This document shows, in pieces, positions 8,678-16,772 of a DNA stretch of 64,000 bases. Positions within the stretch are counted from its first letter, which is position 1; each line of letters starts with the position of its first letter. The notes beneath the pieces are model-generated. The model was not told where the DNA came from and ran no database searches. It saw only the letters and a list, made by a program, of their open reading frames with translations. Location of the stretch: assembly GCA_963715675.1 (NCBI GenBank), contig OY970265.1, forward strand, positions 3,286,001-3,350,000, written 5' to 3'. The stretch is from DASVWZ01 sp963715675 (GTDB lineage Bacteria > Acidobacteriota > Terriglobia > Terriglobales > Acidobacteriaceae). Both the position numbers and the translations under genes were made by a program.

Positions 8678-9992
8678 TCGAAACCGCCGTGAGCCGGCGG
8701 TTCTGCGCGGTCAGCATGCCTGCGATGGTGAATACCAGGCCATTCACAAACTGGTAATTCATCACCACCAACGCGCCGTTCACGAAGTACACCAAGAGGA
8801 ACAGAGGCCAGATCGAGCGAAAGTCTTCATCCAGAAATCCGCCGTGGTTTGGGAGCGTCGCCCCCATGGGCTTGCGGCCGATTCGAAATAGCCGAACCAT
8901 GAGCCAGCCATACAGCCCGAGCCCCAGCAATCCGTGCCGGACGAGAACCTCAAGGTAGGTGTTATGAAAATAGAACTCTCGCTGATGGAACTCGCTGATC
9001 CGCCGCGAAAGTTCGGCTTGCATGCCCGCCGTGTCCCAGCCGAGGATGGGTTTCTCCTGAAACATGTCCCAGCCCGCGCCGTAAACAGCCATTCTGAAGT
9101 CCACGGGACTACGTTCCCCTAAGCGGTCGCTCAGGGGATTGTTTTGTGACGGTGAAAAGGCATAGGCCAGCAGCAGAGCCGTGGAGCCCGCCAAAGCGAG
9201 GCTGAGGCACGTCCGCCGCACCCGCCGGCTCGGGGAGTAAAACATCAGCACTAGAATGGTTCCCGCAAACGACAGCCACACCGCCCGCGTCCTGGTCGCC
9301 ATAACCGCCAGGGGCAGTGTGATCCATAGCAGAGCAGCCAGACATCCTGTTAACCGTTTCCGGCGGAAGGAGTCCAGCGCGATCACCGCGAGCAAGTTGA
9401 GCGCGACTCCGTTGGCGACTGCCTGGAGAAATGGTCCGCGGGCGCGGTCTGCGTGGATTCCCAAGCCTTCGTCCAAGATATAGCGCGGGAAAATCAGCTC
9501 CTTCCCGCCGGCCAGGAAGCAGACGGCGATGAAGGTGAGGTATGCCAGCACCACCCAAGTGAAGCTCTCGAACTTCCGCAGCGAGGCTGGATCCTCAAAA
9601 ACGATTGTGGCCAGGTGATAGAGCACGAATGGAACGAACCACTTCGCGGCAAATAAGCTCCAGGCTTCCGCGCTATCGGCTTGCTTCAGTGCCCCAAGCA
9701 ACGCCAGCGTCACCAGCCCGAGCATCGGCCAGGTAACCGGCCCAACCACCCACAGTGGCTGCCGCAGCACACACTGGCGCAGAAACACTACGAAGACCAG
9801 CAGCCCGAAGACGACCCGGTCAATCGAATAGAAGCTGAAATCCGGGGAGTGGAACAGCATCAGCCCCAAGGCCGCCAGAAAAAGAACGGCAGGTTCAGCC
9901 GTCATGGCCTGAAGCGGACGCAACAGCAATTCCAGAAACCGGACACTGACGTCGGCCTGGCGAATGGAGAAAGTTGTTCCTGCTCCGGCCAT
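8658..9992 (-). CDS. O-antigen ligase/polymerase family membrane protein (Wzy/WaaL-like)
   Basis: This 444-residue polytopic protein has many TMs and a large periplasmic loop between late TMs carrying RISEFHQREFYFHNTYLEVLVRHGLLG. The H-N-x-Y/F-L-E-x-L-x-x-x-G-L-x-G pattern is the hallmark of the Wzy_C/O-antigen ligase family. It either polymerises flipped repeat units or ligates the product. In an operon with GumC-type Wzz and Wza-type export but no lipid A core genes, polymerase is likelier. The start at 9992 follows the previous stop by one base and has GGAAG five bases upstream. Confidence 0.88.
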   Translation of the reverse strand: MAGAGTTFSIRQADVSVRFLELLLRPLQAMTAEPAVLFLAALGLMLFHSPDFSFYSIDRVVFGLLVFVVFLRQCVLRQPLWVVGPVTWPMLGLVTLALLGALKQADSAEAWSLFAAKWFVPFVLYHLATIVFEDPASLRKFESFTWVVLAYLTFIAVCFLAGGKELIFPRYILDEGLGIHADRARGPFLQAVANGVALNLLAVIALDSFRRKRLTGCLAALLWITLPLAVMATRTRAVWLSFAGTILVLMFYSPSRRVRRTCLSLALAGSTALLLAYAFSPSQNNPLSDRLGERSPVDFRMAVYGAGWDMFQEKPILGWDTAGMQAELSRRISEFHQREFYFHNTYLEVLVRHGLLGLGLYGWLMVRLFRIGRKPMGATLPNHGGFLDEDFRSIWPLFLLVYFVNGALVVMNYQFVNGLVFTIAGMLTAQNRRLTAVSSDSRAS

Positions 9993-9993
9993 G

Positions 9994-11604
9994 CTAGCTT
10001 CCGCTTCCGTGCAAAACAGCCGCAACCGTTTTCAACACAATTCTGAAGTCGGTGGCAGGGCTCCAGTGCTCGATGTACTCGCGGTCGAGCGCTAGATTGC
10101 GCTCAAAGGAAGGATCCTGGCGCGCGGTCACCTGCCACAGCCCGGTCAATCCCGGAATCGCCTCCAGACGTTTCAGATCTTGCGTCCGATAGCACGCAAA
10201 ATCGTCGAGGGGATGTGGTCGTGGGCCCACCAGGCTCATCTCGCCCCGCAGCACATTCCACAATTGTGGCAGCTCATCCAGGCTGTAGCGCCGGAGAATT
10301 CGGCCCACGCGGGTGATGCGGGGATCGTTCTGGATCTTGAAAAATGCCCCACTGCGCTCGTTGTGCGCACGCAGTTCATCCTTTCTCTGATCAGCATCGA
10401 CGATCATGGTGCGGAACTTGTAACAGAGGAAGCGCCGTCCCTTGAAACCTACGCGTGGAGCCCGGTACAGAACGGGTCCCGGAGAGTCCAGCCGGATGGC
10501 GGCAGTGATCATAGCGAGGATGGGTGAGGACAAAATCAGGCCCGCGCCGGAACCCAGAATGTCCACGACCCGTTTGACGGCGAGTCCGAGGGGCGGAATG
10601 CGCTCTTGTCGAAGCGTCAGGATGGGCACGTCGCCGATTCGTTCGAGAAGCAGCGGATCGGGGTCAAGGCCGAACAGATCCGGCACAGCCTTGATATCGA
10701 TTCCGTTTTGTCGGGCCTCCCAGATCGCCCGGAGGGCAACCTTGCGCTCCACTCCAGCAAGAATCACTTCGCCTACAAACTCGGTTTGCGCCAGCAACGG
10801 GAGGTCCTTGATTCGCCCGCGGACCGCTCCTCCGATGGGCGCACTCTCGTCGAGAAATCCCACCGTAGCCCTTTTTTCCAGAGGAGAACGTTGCAGGTGT
10901 TCGGCAACCTTCTGGGCAAGCGGGCCCGCGCCGACGATCAGGACGTTCTTGAGGTCACGAGCCGAACCCGGGGATCGAACGCTGCGCCGCCGAGCCTCCC
11001 TGCGGGCCAGCAGAAGGCCGTAGTTCGCGAATGCAAGAATGGCAAGCAGGACCCCACGAGTCTGGATTTCTCCGGCCATCGCCATGAACAGCGTCGAGCA
11101 CAAGACGCATTTCACGACAATCGCCCGTTCGTCGCGGGCTGACTGGATGGTCGCCGTCTGATAAAGGCGTTCGGAGTAGCCGAGCAGAGTAAACAGGATG
11201 CCATAGAGTAGTGCCGGCCGCATGCCCGGGCCCCCGGCGAATCGGGAGTCCGACGCCAGAAAGGGAACCCACAGATCGCTGGATTGCAAGCCGCCGGTGA
11301 TCCAAAACGCACAAAAGATGAGGGCAAAATCAGCAAGTACATCCGACGCCAACCGGGAACGCTGCCCGCGCACCGAAGGCTGGGGCAGCAGCGCCTTTTG
11401 AATCGCGCGAAGAAAGGAAGGCCGGCTTGCGTGCGAAGGCTGGGCTTCGCACTGCGGACTCCAGGTTGTCCCGTTTATCCTGACAGAAGCCGCTTCCTTG
11501 CGCAGGTCCCTGGGCGCGGCACTTTTCCCCTCGTAGGGCGAACTGACCGGCAACGAGGGCGAAAGGCTGGGGCTTGATTTCCTGGTTGTGGCAGGGGGAG
11601 ACAC
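9994..11604 (-). CDS. Polyprenyl-phosphate sugar phosphotransferase (WbaP/WcaJ-type initiator)
   Basis: About 536 residues. An N-terminal region of several TMs is followed by a NAD-like CoA-binding fold (LIVGAGPLAQKVAEHL) and then the catalytic Bac_transf domain. Catalytic-domain motifs are KRVVDILGSGAG, CYKFRTMIVDAD, YSLDELPQLWNVL, SLVGPRPHP and PGLTGLWQV. It transfers a sugar-1-phosphate to undecaprenyl phosphate, the first committed step of repeat-unit assembly. The annotated GTG start gives an unusually long Ser/Pro-rich N-terminus (about 80 residues before the first TM) and lacks a clear Shine-Dalgarno, so translation may begin further in. It follows the antiterminator gene by 10 bases and abuts the polymerase gene. 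Confidence 0.92.
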   Translation of the reverse strand: MSPPATTRKSSPSLSPSLPVSSPYEGKSAAPRDLRKEAASVRINGTTWSPQCEAQPSHASRPSFLRAIQKALLPQPSVRGQRSRLASDVLADFALIFCAFWITGGLQSSDLWVPFLASDSRFAGGPGMRPALLYGILFTLLGYSERLYQTATIQSARDERAIVVKCVLCSTLFMAMAGEIQTRGVLLAILAFANYGLLLARREARRRSVRSPGSARDLKNVLIVGAGPLAQKVAEHLQRSPLEKRATVGFLDESAPIGGAVRGRIKDLPLLAQTEFVGEVILAGVERKVALRAIWEARQNGIDIKAVPDLFGLDPDPLLLERIGDVPILTLRQERIPPLGLAVKRVVDILGSGAGLILSSPILAMITAAIRLDSPGPVLYRAPRVGFKGRRFLCYKFRTMIVDADQRKDELRAHNERSGAFFKIQNDPRITRVGRILRRYSLDELPQLWNVLRGEMSLVGPRPHPLDDFACYRTQDLKRLEAIPGLTGLWQVTARQDPSFERNLALDREYIEHWSPATDFRIVLKTVAAVLHGSGS

Positions 11605-11614
11605 TGGAGGAACT

Positions 11615-12232
11615 TCAAATCAGCGTGAGTTCGTATCCATCAATCTGAATGGCAACGGCGCGCCGGATCGACTCCACGGAGATCACCAGGCGTCTGGCGT
11701 CGTTTTGCTCGAGAATTCCTTCCAGCCCGTCCAGACAGCCGCCGCGGATGCGGACTCTTTGTCCGACGGCAAGAAAAGCGGAAAGCGCGCAGGGCACTTT
11801 TTGCACCAGCAGCTTCCGCAGATCTTCAAGCTGCCGGGAAGGAACCGGAATCACCTCGCCGCCCGAGCCGACAAATCCGATGACTCCCGCCGTTTGGAGC
11901 ACGGTCCTTCTCATTTTCGAGGACAGTTCCAGCCGGGCAAACGTGTATCCGGAGAAGAGCGGGGACTGGATCGCTTTCTCACGATCACTCCAGCGGTGGA
12001 TTTCTTCTAGAAGGGGAATAAAGGTCTCAATCCCCCTGCGCTGCAGAGACGTGGTCACTTTTCGTTCAAAGCGGTAACGGGTCTGGATCGCGTACCATTC
12101 GCGGCGGTTCGGTTGGCATGCCTCGTTGCCGCTTGTACTTGTACTCGCCCCGCTCAAAGCTCTGCTAATTGAGTCCCAACCTGTTTTTGACCCGTTTTTC
12201 ACAACCTGACTGCTCGAACCGAACAAATTCAC
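11615..12232 (-). CDS. NusG-like (UpxY/RfaH-type) transcription antiterminator
   Basis: A 205-residue protein with an NGN domain (EWYAIQTRYRFERKVTTSL, then FIPLLEE) and a C-terminal KOW-like part (VGQRVRIRGGCLDGLEGIL). Specialised NusG paralogs of this kind are encoded inside long capsule or exopolysaccharide operons, ride on RNA polymerase and suppress early termination in their own operon. Its location between the regulatory/export genes and the assembly genes fits that role. The first 45 residues are Ser/Thr-rich and outside the NGN fold; AGGAGG lies 13 bases before the GTG used, which is long, so the true start may be slightly downstream. Confidence 0.88.
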   Translation of the reverse strand: MNLFGSSSQVVKNGSKTGWDSISRALSGASTSTSGNEACQPNRREWYAIQTRYRFERKVTTSLQRRGIETFIPLLEEIHRWSDREKAIQSPLFSGYTFARLELSSKMRRTVLQTAGVIGFVGSGGEVIPVPSRQLEDLRKLLVQKVPCALSAFLAVGQRVRIRGGCLDGLEGILEQNDARRLVISVESIRRAVAIQIDGYELTLI

Positions 12233-12286
12233 TCGACTTGATCTGTTCCTCCTGCGTCGAGCGGCAAAACCTCGAATCCTCCAGCG

Positions 12287-13057
12287 CTAGAGCCTGCGAT
12301 AAATTGCATCGGGAATGGGGAACTTCCGGTCACACAGGATGGTTCCCAAAACCCGGACTCCGGCGGAAGCCAACAATTCTTTGGCTCGCTGGGCGGCAAT
12401 CCGCCGGGTTGAATCCGCTTGCAGCACCAGGACGATTCCGTCGCAGAGTTGGCCAAGCAGTGCCGCGCGGCGGTGAGTGCCTGCCGCTGGACCTTGAATC
12501 ACGTTGTATTCGAACTCGCGCTTCAGTTCTTCTAACTGACGGCACAGTCCGGGAACCGCCGCAGTGCGGGGCTGATTTTCCCAAAGAACCTCCCGCGGCA
12601 CGGTCCACAGGTTCGCGGACACTTGTCCTGCCTTGTTGCGCAGGCCGGTACGGCGGTATCGTGAATCCTGGCCAACCTCTTCAAACAGACGTCCTCCGCG
12701 GTCTGATCCGACCAGGCATACATCGGACCGCACTTCCTCGGCCAGCGCAGTCGCAACCTGAGTGCACAGCTCCGCGATGTCTGTGCTCTCATGGACCGCG
12801 CTGAACACTACTTGCCGCACGGGCGTGGGCCACCCGGAAAGAAAGACCTGGCGAACCAGGCCGCGAGTCTGCTCGTCCGCGTAGGCTTCGGGGTCCCAGG
12901 CCGAAACAGGGACAGACCGCGGGTTCTCGCGGGCGATGCTCCAGGAGGCACCGGCGTGCTTCGAGCTATCGAAAAAGCCTGCCCGGGACCCCGCTGGGCG
13001 TTTCCGGCCGAAGCTTCTCCACGCCGAAATGACCGATTGTAGGGTGGCAACACTCAT
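12287..13057 (-). CDS. Degenerate BY-kinase/CpsD-like protein of the exopolysaccharide operon
   Basis: 256 residues with the layout of the cytoplasmic P-loop domain of bacterial tyrosine kinases (RQVFLSGWPTPVRQVVFSAV at the first strand, IVLVLQADSTRRI at the late strand, IYRRL at the end). All nucleotide-binding motifs are altered. Where Walker A (GEGKT) should be there is HESTDIAE, Walker A' reads VCLVGSDRG, and Walker B reads NVIQGPA. It therefore probably cannot bind ATP in the normal way and may act as a structural partner of the Wzz/GumC protein encoded just upstream. I recall similar sequences in acidobacterial exopolysaccharide clusters, so this is likely a conserved subfamily and not a decayed gene. 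The start has no strong Shine-Dalgarno. Confidence 0.75.
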   Translation of the reverse strand: MSVATLQSVISAWRSFGRKRPAGSRAGFFDSSKHAGASWSIARENPRSVPVSAWDPEAYADEQTRGLVRQVFLSGWPTPVRQVVFSAVHESTDIAELCTQVATALAEEVRSDVCLVGSDRGGRLFEEVGQDSRYRRTGLRNKAGQVSANLWTVPREVLWENQPRTAAVPGLCRQLEELKREFEYNVIQGPAAGTHRRAALLGQLCDGIVLVLQADSTRRIAAQRAKELLASAGVRVLGTILCDRKFPIPDAIYRRL

Positions 13058-13129
13058 AGTCCATCACTGGAGCGACGCGGCCGACACCGCCGACGTTCCG
13101 TCCTATCCCCTCTCAAAGCTCTCGCCGGC

Positions 13130-14605
13130 CTATCCATTCCTTCTTGGAAGTGAAGCGAGAACTGGCGTTCCCAGGTAAGCGAGGACTTCCTCGGGTGTGC
13201 GAAACGCCGGATTCTGCCAGTCATTCGCAAATCCCACGCCAATGCTGATCACGCCTGCGGCCAGAAGCCCGATCGCCGCAAAACTGAACGCAGAGAGCTG
13301 CGGAAGCGCCGGCACGGTCGGCTGTTCGGCAATCATGACGTTCAGAATCCCGCCTTGATCGAGCGCGTCGCCAATTCTCGCTTCTTCCTGTTTGTTGACA
13401 TAAAGCAAGTACTTTTGCTCCGCCTCCTTCAGATCATTCATCAGCTGTTCCTGTTGAATCGCTTGTTCTCCGAGCCGGGCGGCCACCTTCTGATCGCGGC
13501 GCAACAAGGAGTCTTCCGCCCGCGCGTGCGCCTGCAGAGCGCTGAGTTCGACCTGGCATTTCAGCAAATCCGACGTCACCCATTCGTGATTTGCGTCCTG
13601 GTCATTGCTTTCCTCACGGATCGGCGCCTGCTCCTCCCGGGAGATCGACGCCTTGGTTTCCGCGATCTCCCGGTCCAGGTCCTGCACCGGGCGGTAGGTG
13701 GGTTCGTACTTGGCCAGGAGTTCGGTCCGGTTCAATTCCAGATCGAGCAGCCGAGACTTCATTTTTCCCATCAACTCCGGATTGTCCGAATTCTTGACCA
13801 CTGTGACCACTCGTTCCGGCAATCCCGCTAACTTCACCTGCAGCATTTGAATTTGCCGCGAGGTCGCTGCCATCGAAACTTGGGTCTGGCGTTGATCGAC
13901 TTTGCCATCGCTCAGGTTACGCAGCGCCGCGTCTCTTTCGAACGCGGCCGAGACAACTCTCTGGTCGCGTGAAAATGCGATGAGCCGCGACTTGGCGTCC
14001 TCCAAGCCCCGGCGGGATTGGAGCAACTGCTGATCGAAGAAACCGGATTCGCCCGAAACGCGGTGCACCTGGGCGTGGCGTTCCAGGTACGCGGTTGCCA
14101 ACGCGCGCAGCACCTTGACCCCCTCTTTGGAATCCGACGACTTGTAGGTCACGTGGATCAGGTTGGTCTTTCTCAGCGGCTCAATCGTGAGCCGCTTTTT
14201 TAAGCGGCGCGCCGCCCGAACCACGTGCTGCTCCCGGTCGTCCCTGGGGTGCAGCCAGGAGTGCACTGCGAGTCCGGTGTTCTCGGCGACTATCCGCAGA
14301 ATTTCGTCGTCGCCCAGCAGTTCCACTTCGGAGTTCAGGTCTTCTTCGGTGACCGCTTCATGCACCAGGTCGCTCTGGCTCGGAGTGGGAGCGACCACCG
14401 GGTCCACTCGGCCCCGCCGCAATAGAACCTTCATCTCCGATTGGTATGAGGGCGCCACCAGGCCATAAAGAAAAATCGTCAGAAACATGGTTACAAATGA
14501 GGCGGTCACCAGCCTGCGCTGCCGGAAAAGGACGGACAGAAGATCGCGCACCGTGGGAGATACGTCGCGTCCGGCCCGGGCTACCAATCTGAGTTCTTCC
14601 GTCAT
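13130..14605 (-). CDS. GumC/Wzz-type polysaccharide co-polymerase
   Basis: A 491-residue chain-length and export regulator. A TM near residues 33-52 (VTASFVTMFLTIFLYGLV) is followed by the Wzz domain. A long periplasmic coiled-coil region (about 180-420, rich in Gln, Glu and Leu) comes next, then a second TM (FAAIGLLAAGVISIGVGFA). It has no C-terminal kinase domain, which matches the separate kinase-like gene encoded 72 bases downstream. It would couple the inner-membrane polymerase to the outer-membrane exporter encoded immediately upstream. Confidence 0.9.
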   Translation of the reverse strand: MTEELRLVARAGRDVSPTVRDLLSVLFRQRRLVTASFVTMFLTIFLYGLVAPSYQSEMKVLLRRGRVDPVVAPTPSQSDLVHEAVTEEDLNSEVELLGDDEILRIVAENTGLAVHSWLHPRDDREQHVVRAARRLKKRLTIEPLRKTNLIHVTYKSSDSKEGVKVLRALATAYLERHAQVHRVSGESGFFDQQLLQSRRGLEDAKSRLIAFSRDQRVVSAAFERDAALRNLSDGKVDQRQTQVSMAATSRQIQMLQVKLAGLPERVVTVVKNSDNPELMGKMKSRLLDLELNRTELLAKYEPTYRPVQDLDREIAETKASISREEQAPIREESNDQDANHEWVTSDLLKCQVELSALQAHARAEDSLLRRDQKVAARLGEQAIQQEQLMNDLKEAEQKYLLYVNKQEEARIGDALDQGGILNVMIAEQPTVPALPQLSAFSFAAIGLLAAGVISIGVGFANDWQNPAFRTPEEVLAYLGTPVLASLPRRNG

Positions 14606-14667
14606 AGTTGTTGTCCAGCAGCCTCATCGCCGAACTCGCGCGTCCCCTCCTCCGGCCGGAACCAGAA

Positions 14668-15411
14668 TCAGAATTGTGCCGGAGTTGCGTACAGGCTGAG
14701 GCCCGAAGCAGGCAGATAAGGCTTGATCTTCGAGATCAGGTTCTGCGGCGCAAACACCATGTCCCCCGGTCTCAAGTGAATATCCTCTTGCAGCGTTCTC
14801 CTTTTCAGCACCGATTTCACATCCAACAGATGAGTCTCGACCAGGTCGCCCGAAGCTCGCCGAAACAGAACCACCTGCGAGTGTTTCGCCCGGGTGGTGA
14901 ATCCCCCGGCAATCGCGACTGCCTCGGTCACGGTGGTGTCGCTGCGCAGTTCGTACTTGCCCGGACGCACTACTTCCCCTGCGGCGATGAAATACGGCTT
15001 ATCGAACTCGCGCAGCAAGACCGTGACCTCCGGCTGGCGCAGGATGCCGGAATAGGCGCGGCGAACCACCTCTTCCAACTCGGAAACGGTGGTCCCTTCG
15101 GCAAATACCTGCCGCGAATTTTTCAGCGGAATAAAACCGTCGGGCTGCAGAGTGACGGTTTCGTCGAGCTCCGGCGAGAAGGTGAACTGCAACTCGACAA
15201 CGTCGCTCTTCTGTAACCGGTAGAGCGGACGGCGTTCCCCCGTCAGGGCTGGACTCCAGGCACCGTCCGCTTCACCGGGCTTGGTGGTTGCTGCCCCAGT
15301 CTTCTCAACTGCTGTCGCCGTTCCTGGACTCTGGGCTACAGCCTCCACCGACTCCTGTTGCAACATCCAACAGGCAAAAGCAAAAACACAAAGCGTCACC
15401 GCGCATCGCAT
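14668..15411 (-). CDS. Wza-type polysaccharide export protein (Poly_export + SLBB)
   Basis: 247 residues with an N-terminal signal peptide (LCVFAFACWMLQQ..., cleavage near AVAQS). A Poly_export domain (LYRLQKSDVVELQFTFSPEL, DGFIPLK) and an SLBB fold (YFIAAGEVVRPGKYELR, TEAVAIAGGF) follow. It forms the periplasmic/outer-membrane channel for exopolysaccharide. No lipobox Cys is evident, unlike E. coli Wza. I chose the ATG at 15411 because AAGG is correctly spaced and the signal peptide then begins at once; the frame is open 42 bases further. It is the first gene of the nine-gene operon. Confidence 0.9.
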   Translation of the reverse strand: MRCAVTLCVFAFACWMLQQESVEAVAQSPGTATAVEKTGAATTKPGEADGAWSPALTGERRPLYRLQKSDVVELQFTFSPELDETVTLQPDGFIPLKNSRQVFAEGTTVSELEEVVRRAYSGILRQPEVTVLLREFDKPYFIAAGEVVRPGKYELRSDTTVTEAVAIAGGFTTRAKHSQVVLFRRASGDLVETHLLDVKSVLKRRTLQEDIHLRPGDMVFAPQNLISKIKPYLPASGLSLYATPAQF

Positions 15412-15883
15412 GGTTGCCTTCTGCTGATTCGCTGAATTCCTCCTTCCGGCCACCGGTTTTCACCTCGGAAGCCCGAGCCTATCGCGGTCGTCGGGGAGCC
15501 ACAAGACATGGAAAGTGTTGTCTACGAAAGTAGGCAGCCGCAGAAACGGTTTTCGCCACGGGTTCCGGGGCGTGCCCTACGCACAAATCGGTTCCAGCAA
15601 GGTGTTCCTCGAAGCCGGGCAGATTCGCACCTGCACTTCGGCCTCGGATCCGGATTGCGCAGGTGGAGCTTTCAAGACGCGCGGCTAATTACCTCCACCC
15701 GCAGAGGATGGAGCCGCAGCCTTCCTGGCATCCAGGCGGGTTTCAAACTGGAACTGCACCGGCGGCATTATCCCGCTCTGGGCTTTTCCACAGGATTCGG
15801 GAGCACTCCGCTGAAACCATCACAGCACAATGCAACTGCTTCCCCGCATTCTCTTTCTATGAGAGCACGCCCGTCGGGGGAAT
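15412..15883. other. Divergent intergenic region, exopolysaccharide operon / LuxR regulator
   Basis: 472 bases without a convincing gene, between the first exopolysaccharide gene (minus strand) and the LuxR-type regulator (plus strand). Both promoters must lie here. I see no recognisable operator; short open frames here lack ribosome sites and protein-like composition. Confidence 0.6.
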
Positions 15884-16594
15884 ATGGAACCGAAGTATGC
15901 CACGTCCAAACCAATCTGCGTCCTGGTTGCCGACTCCAGTCGCATGCGGTGTCAGCTGGTGGTTTCCGCATTTCGCCGGCACCCGGAATTCCGCATGGCC
16001 GCTTGCGAGATGGAGGAAGAACAGATCAGCGCCACTCTTGCCGAGTCGCGGGTTGACGTTGCGCTGATCAGCGGGCACCCGAACCGCACCAGCGCGGGCA
16101 TGGCCACGGTCCGCCGAGTCCATCTGAGCCACCCTACGATTGCCCAGGTTCTGCTGCTCGAAAACCCGGGGCGGGACGAGGTGGTCAACGCCTTCCGTTG
16201 CGGAGTGCAAGGCCTGTTTTGCCTGTCCAATCAGCCGTTTCGCTTGCTGTGCCGATGTGTTCAGGCGGTTCATCAGGGGCAAATCTGGATCAGCAACGAG
16301 CACCTTCGTTACCTCATTGACGCGGTGACCCAAGTGCCTTCCTTGCGCGTGGTGAACACCCGTGGACTCCATCTGCTCACCCCGCGCGAGGAGCAGGTGG
16401 TGGCGCTGGTGGCTGACGGCTTGAGCAATCGCGAAATCGCCCGCGAACTGCATTTGAGCGAGCACACCGTGAAAAAATACCTGTTTCGGATCTTTGAAAA
16501 GATCGGAGTCTCGAGCCGGGTGGAACTGGTGCTGTACGCCGTGAACGGCGGCGATTCGCGGGAGGCGGAATGGATCCCTTCCGGAGCAGACTAG
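15884..16594 (+). CDS. LuxR/NarL-family response regulator with degenerate receiver
   Basis: A 236-residue protein. Residues about 10-130 follow a receiver fold (CVLVADSSRMRCQLV, VDVALISG, VLLLENPGRDEVVNAF), and 165-230 are a LuxR-type helix-turn-helix (LTPREEQVVALVADGLSNR, ...LSEHTVKKYLFRIFEKIG). The phospho-acceptor position, normally Asp after the third strand (xLLDL), reads ALISG, so Ser replaces Asp. Canonical phosphorylation is therefore unlikely. It is transcribed away from the exopolysaccharide operon and is the obvious candidate to regulate it. No sensor kinase is adjacent. A purine run (GGGGGA) precedes the ATG at short spacing. Confidence 0.88.
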   Translation: MEPKYATSKPICVLVADSSRMRCQLVVSAFRRHPEFRMAACEMEEEQISATLAESRVDVALISGHPNRTSAGMATVRRVHLSHPTIAQVLLLENPGRDEVVNAFRCGVQGLFCLSNQPFRLLCRCVQAVHQGQIWISNEHLRYLIDAVTQVPSLRVVNTRGLHLLTPREEQVVALVADGLSNREIARELHLSEHTVKKYLFRIFEKIGVSSRVELVLYAVNGGDSREAEWIPSGAD

Positions 16595-16772
16595 TGCAAG
16601 AGATCTCGGCGCAGTGCGGAGGCTGAATCGGCGTTGATCTGGTTGGGAGATTGGTCAAGTCGGAGCCGAAATCGTCACAGTGTTGACCATGACAGCAAGG
16701 CAAGCGAGCTGTCGGTTCGTTGAGAGTTGATGGCTCGTGAAAATGAAGGTTCGGCGGCTGCCTGGGGCGTGG

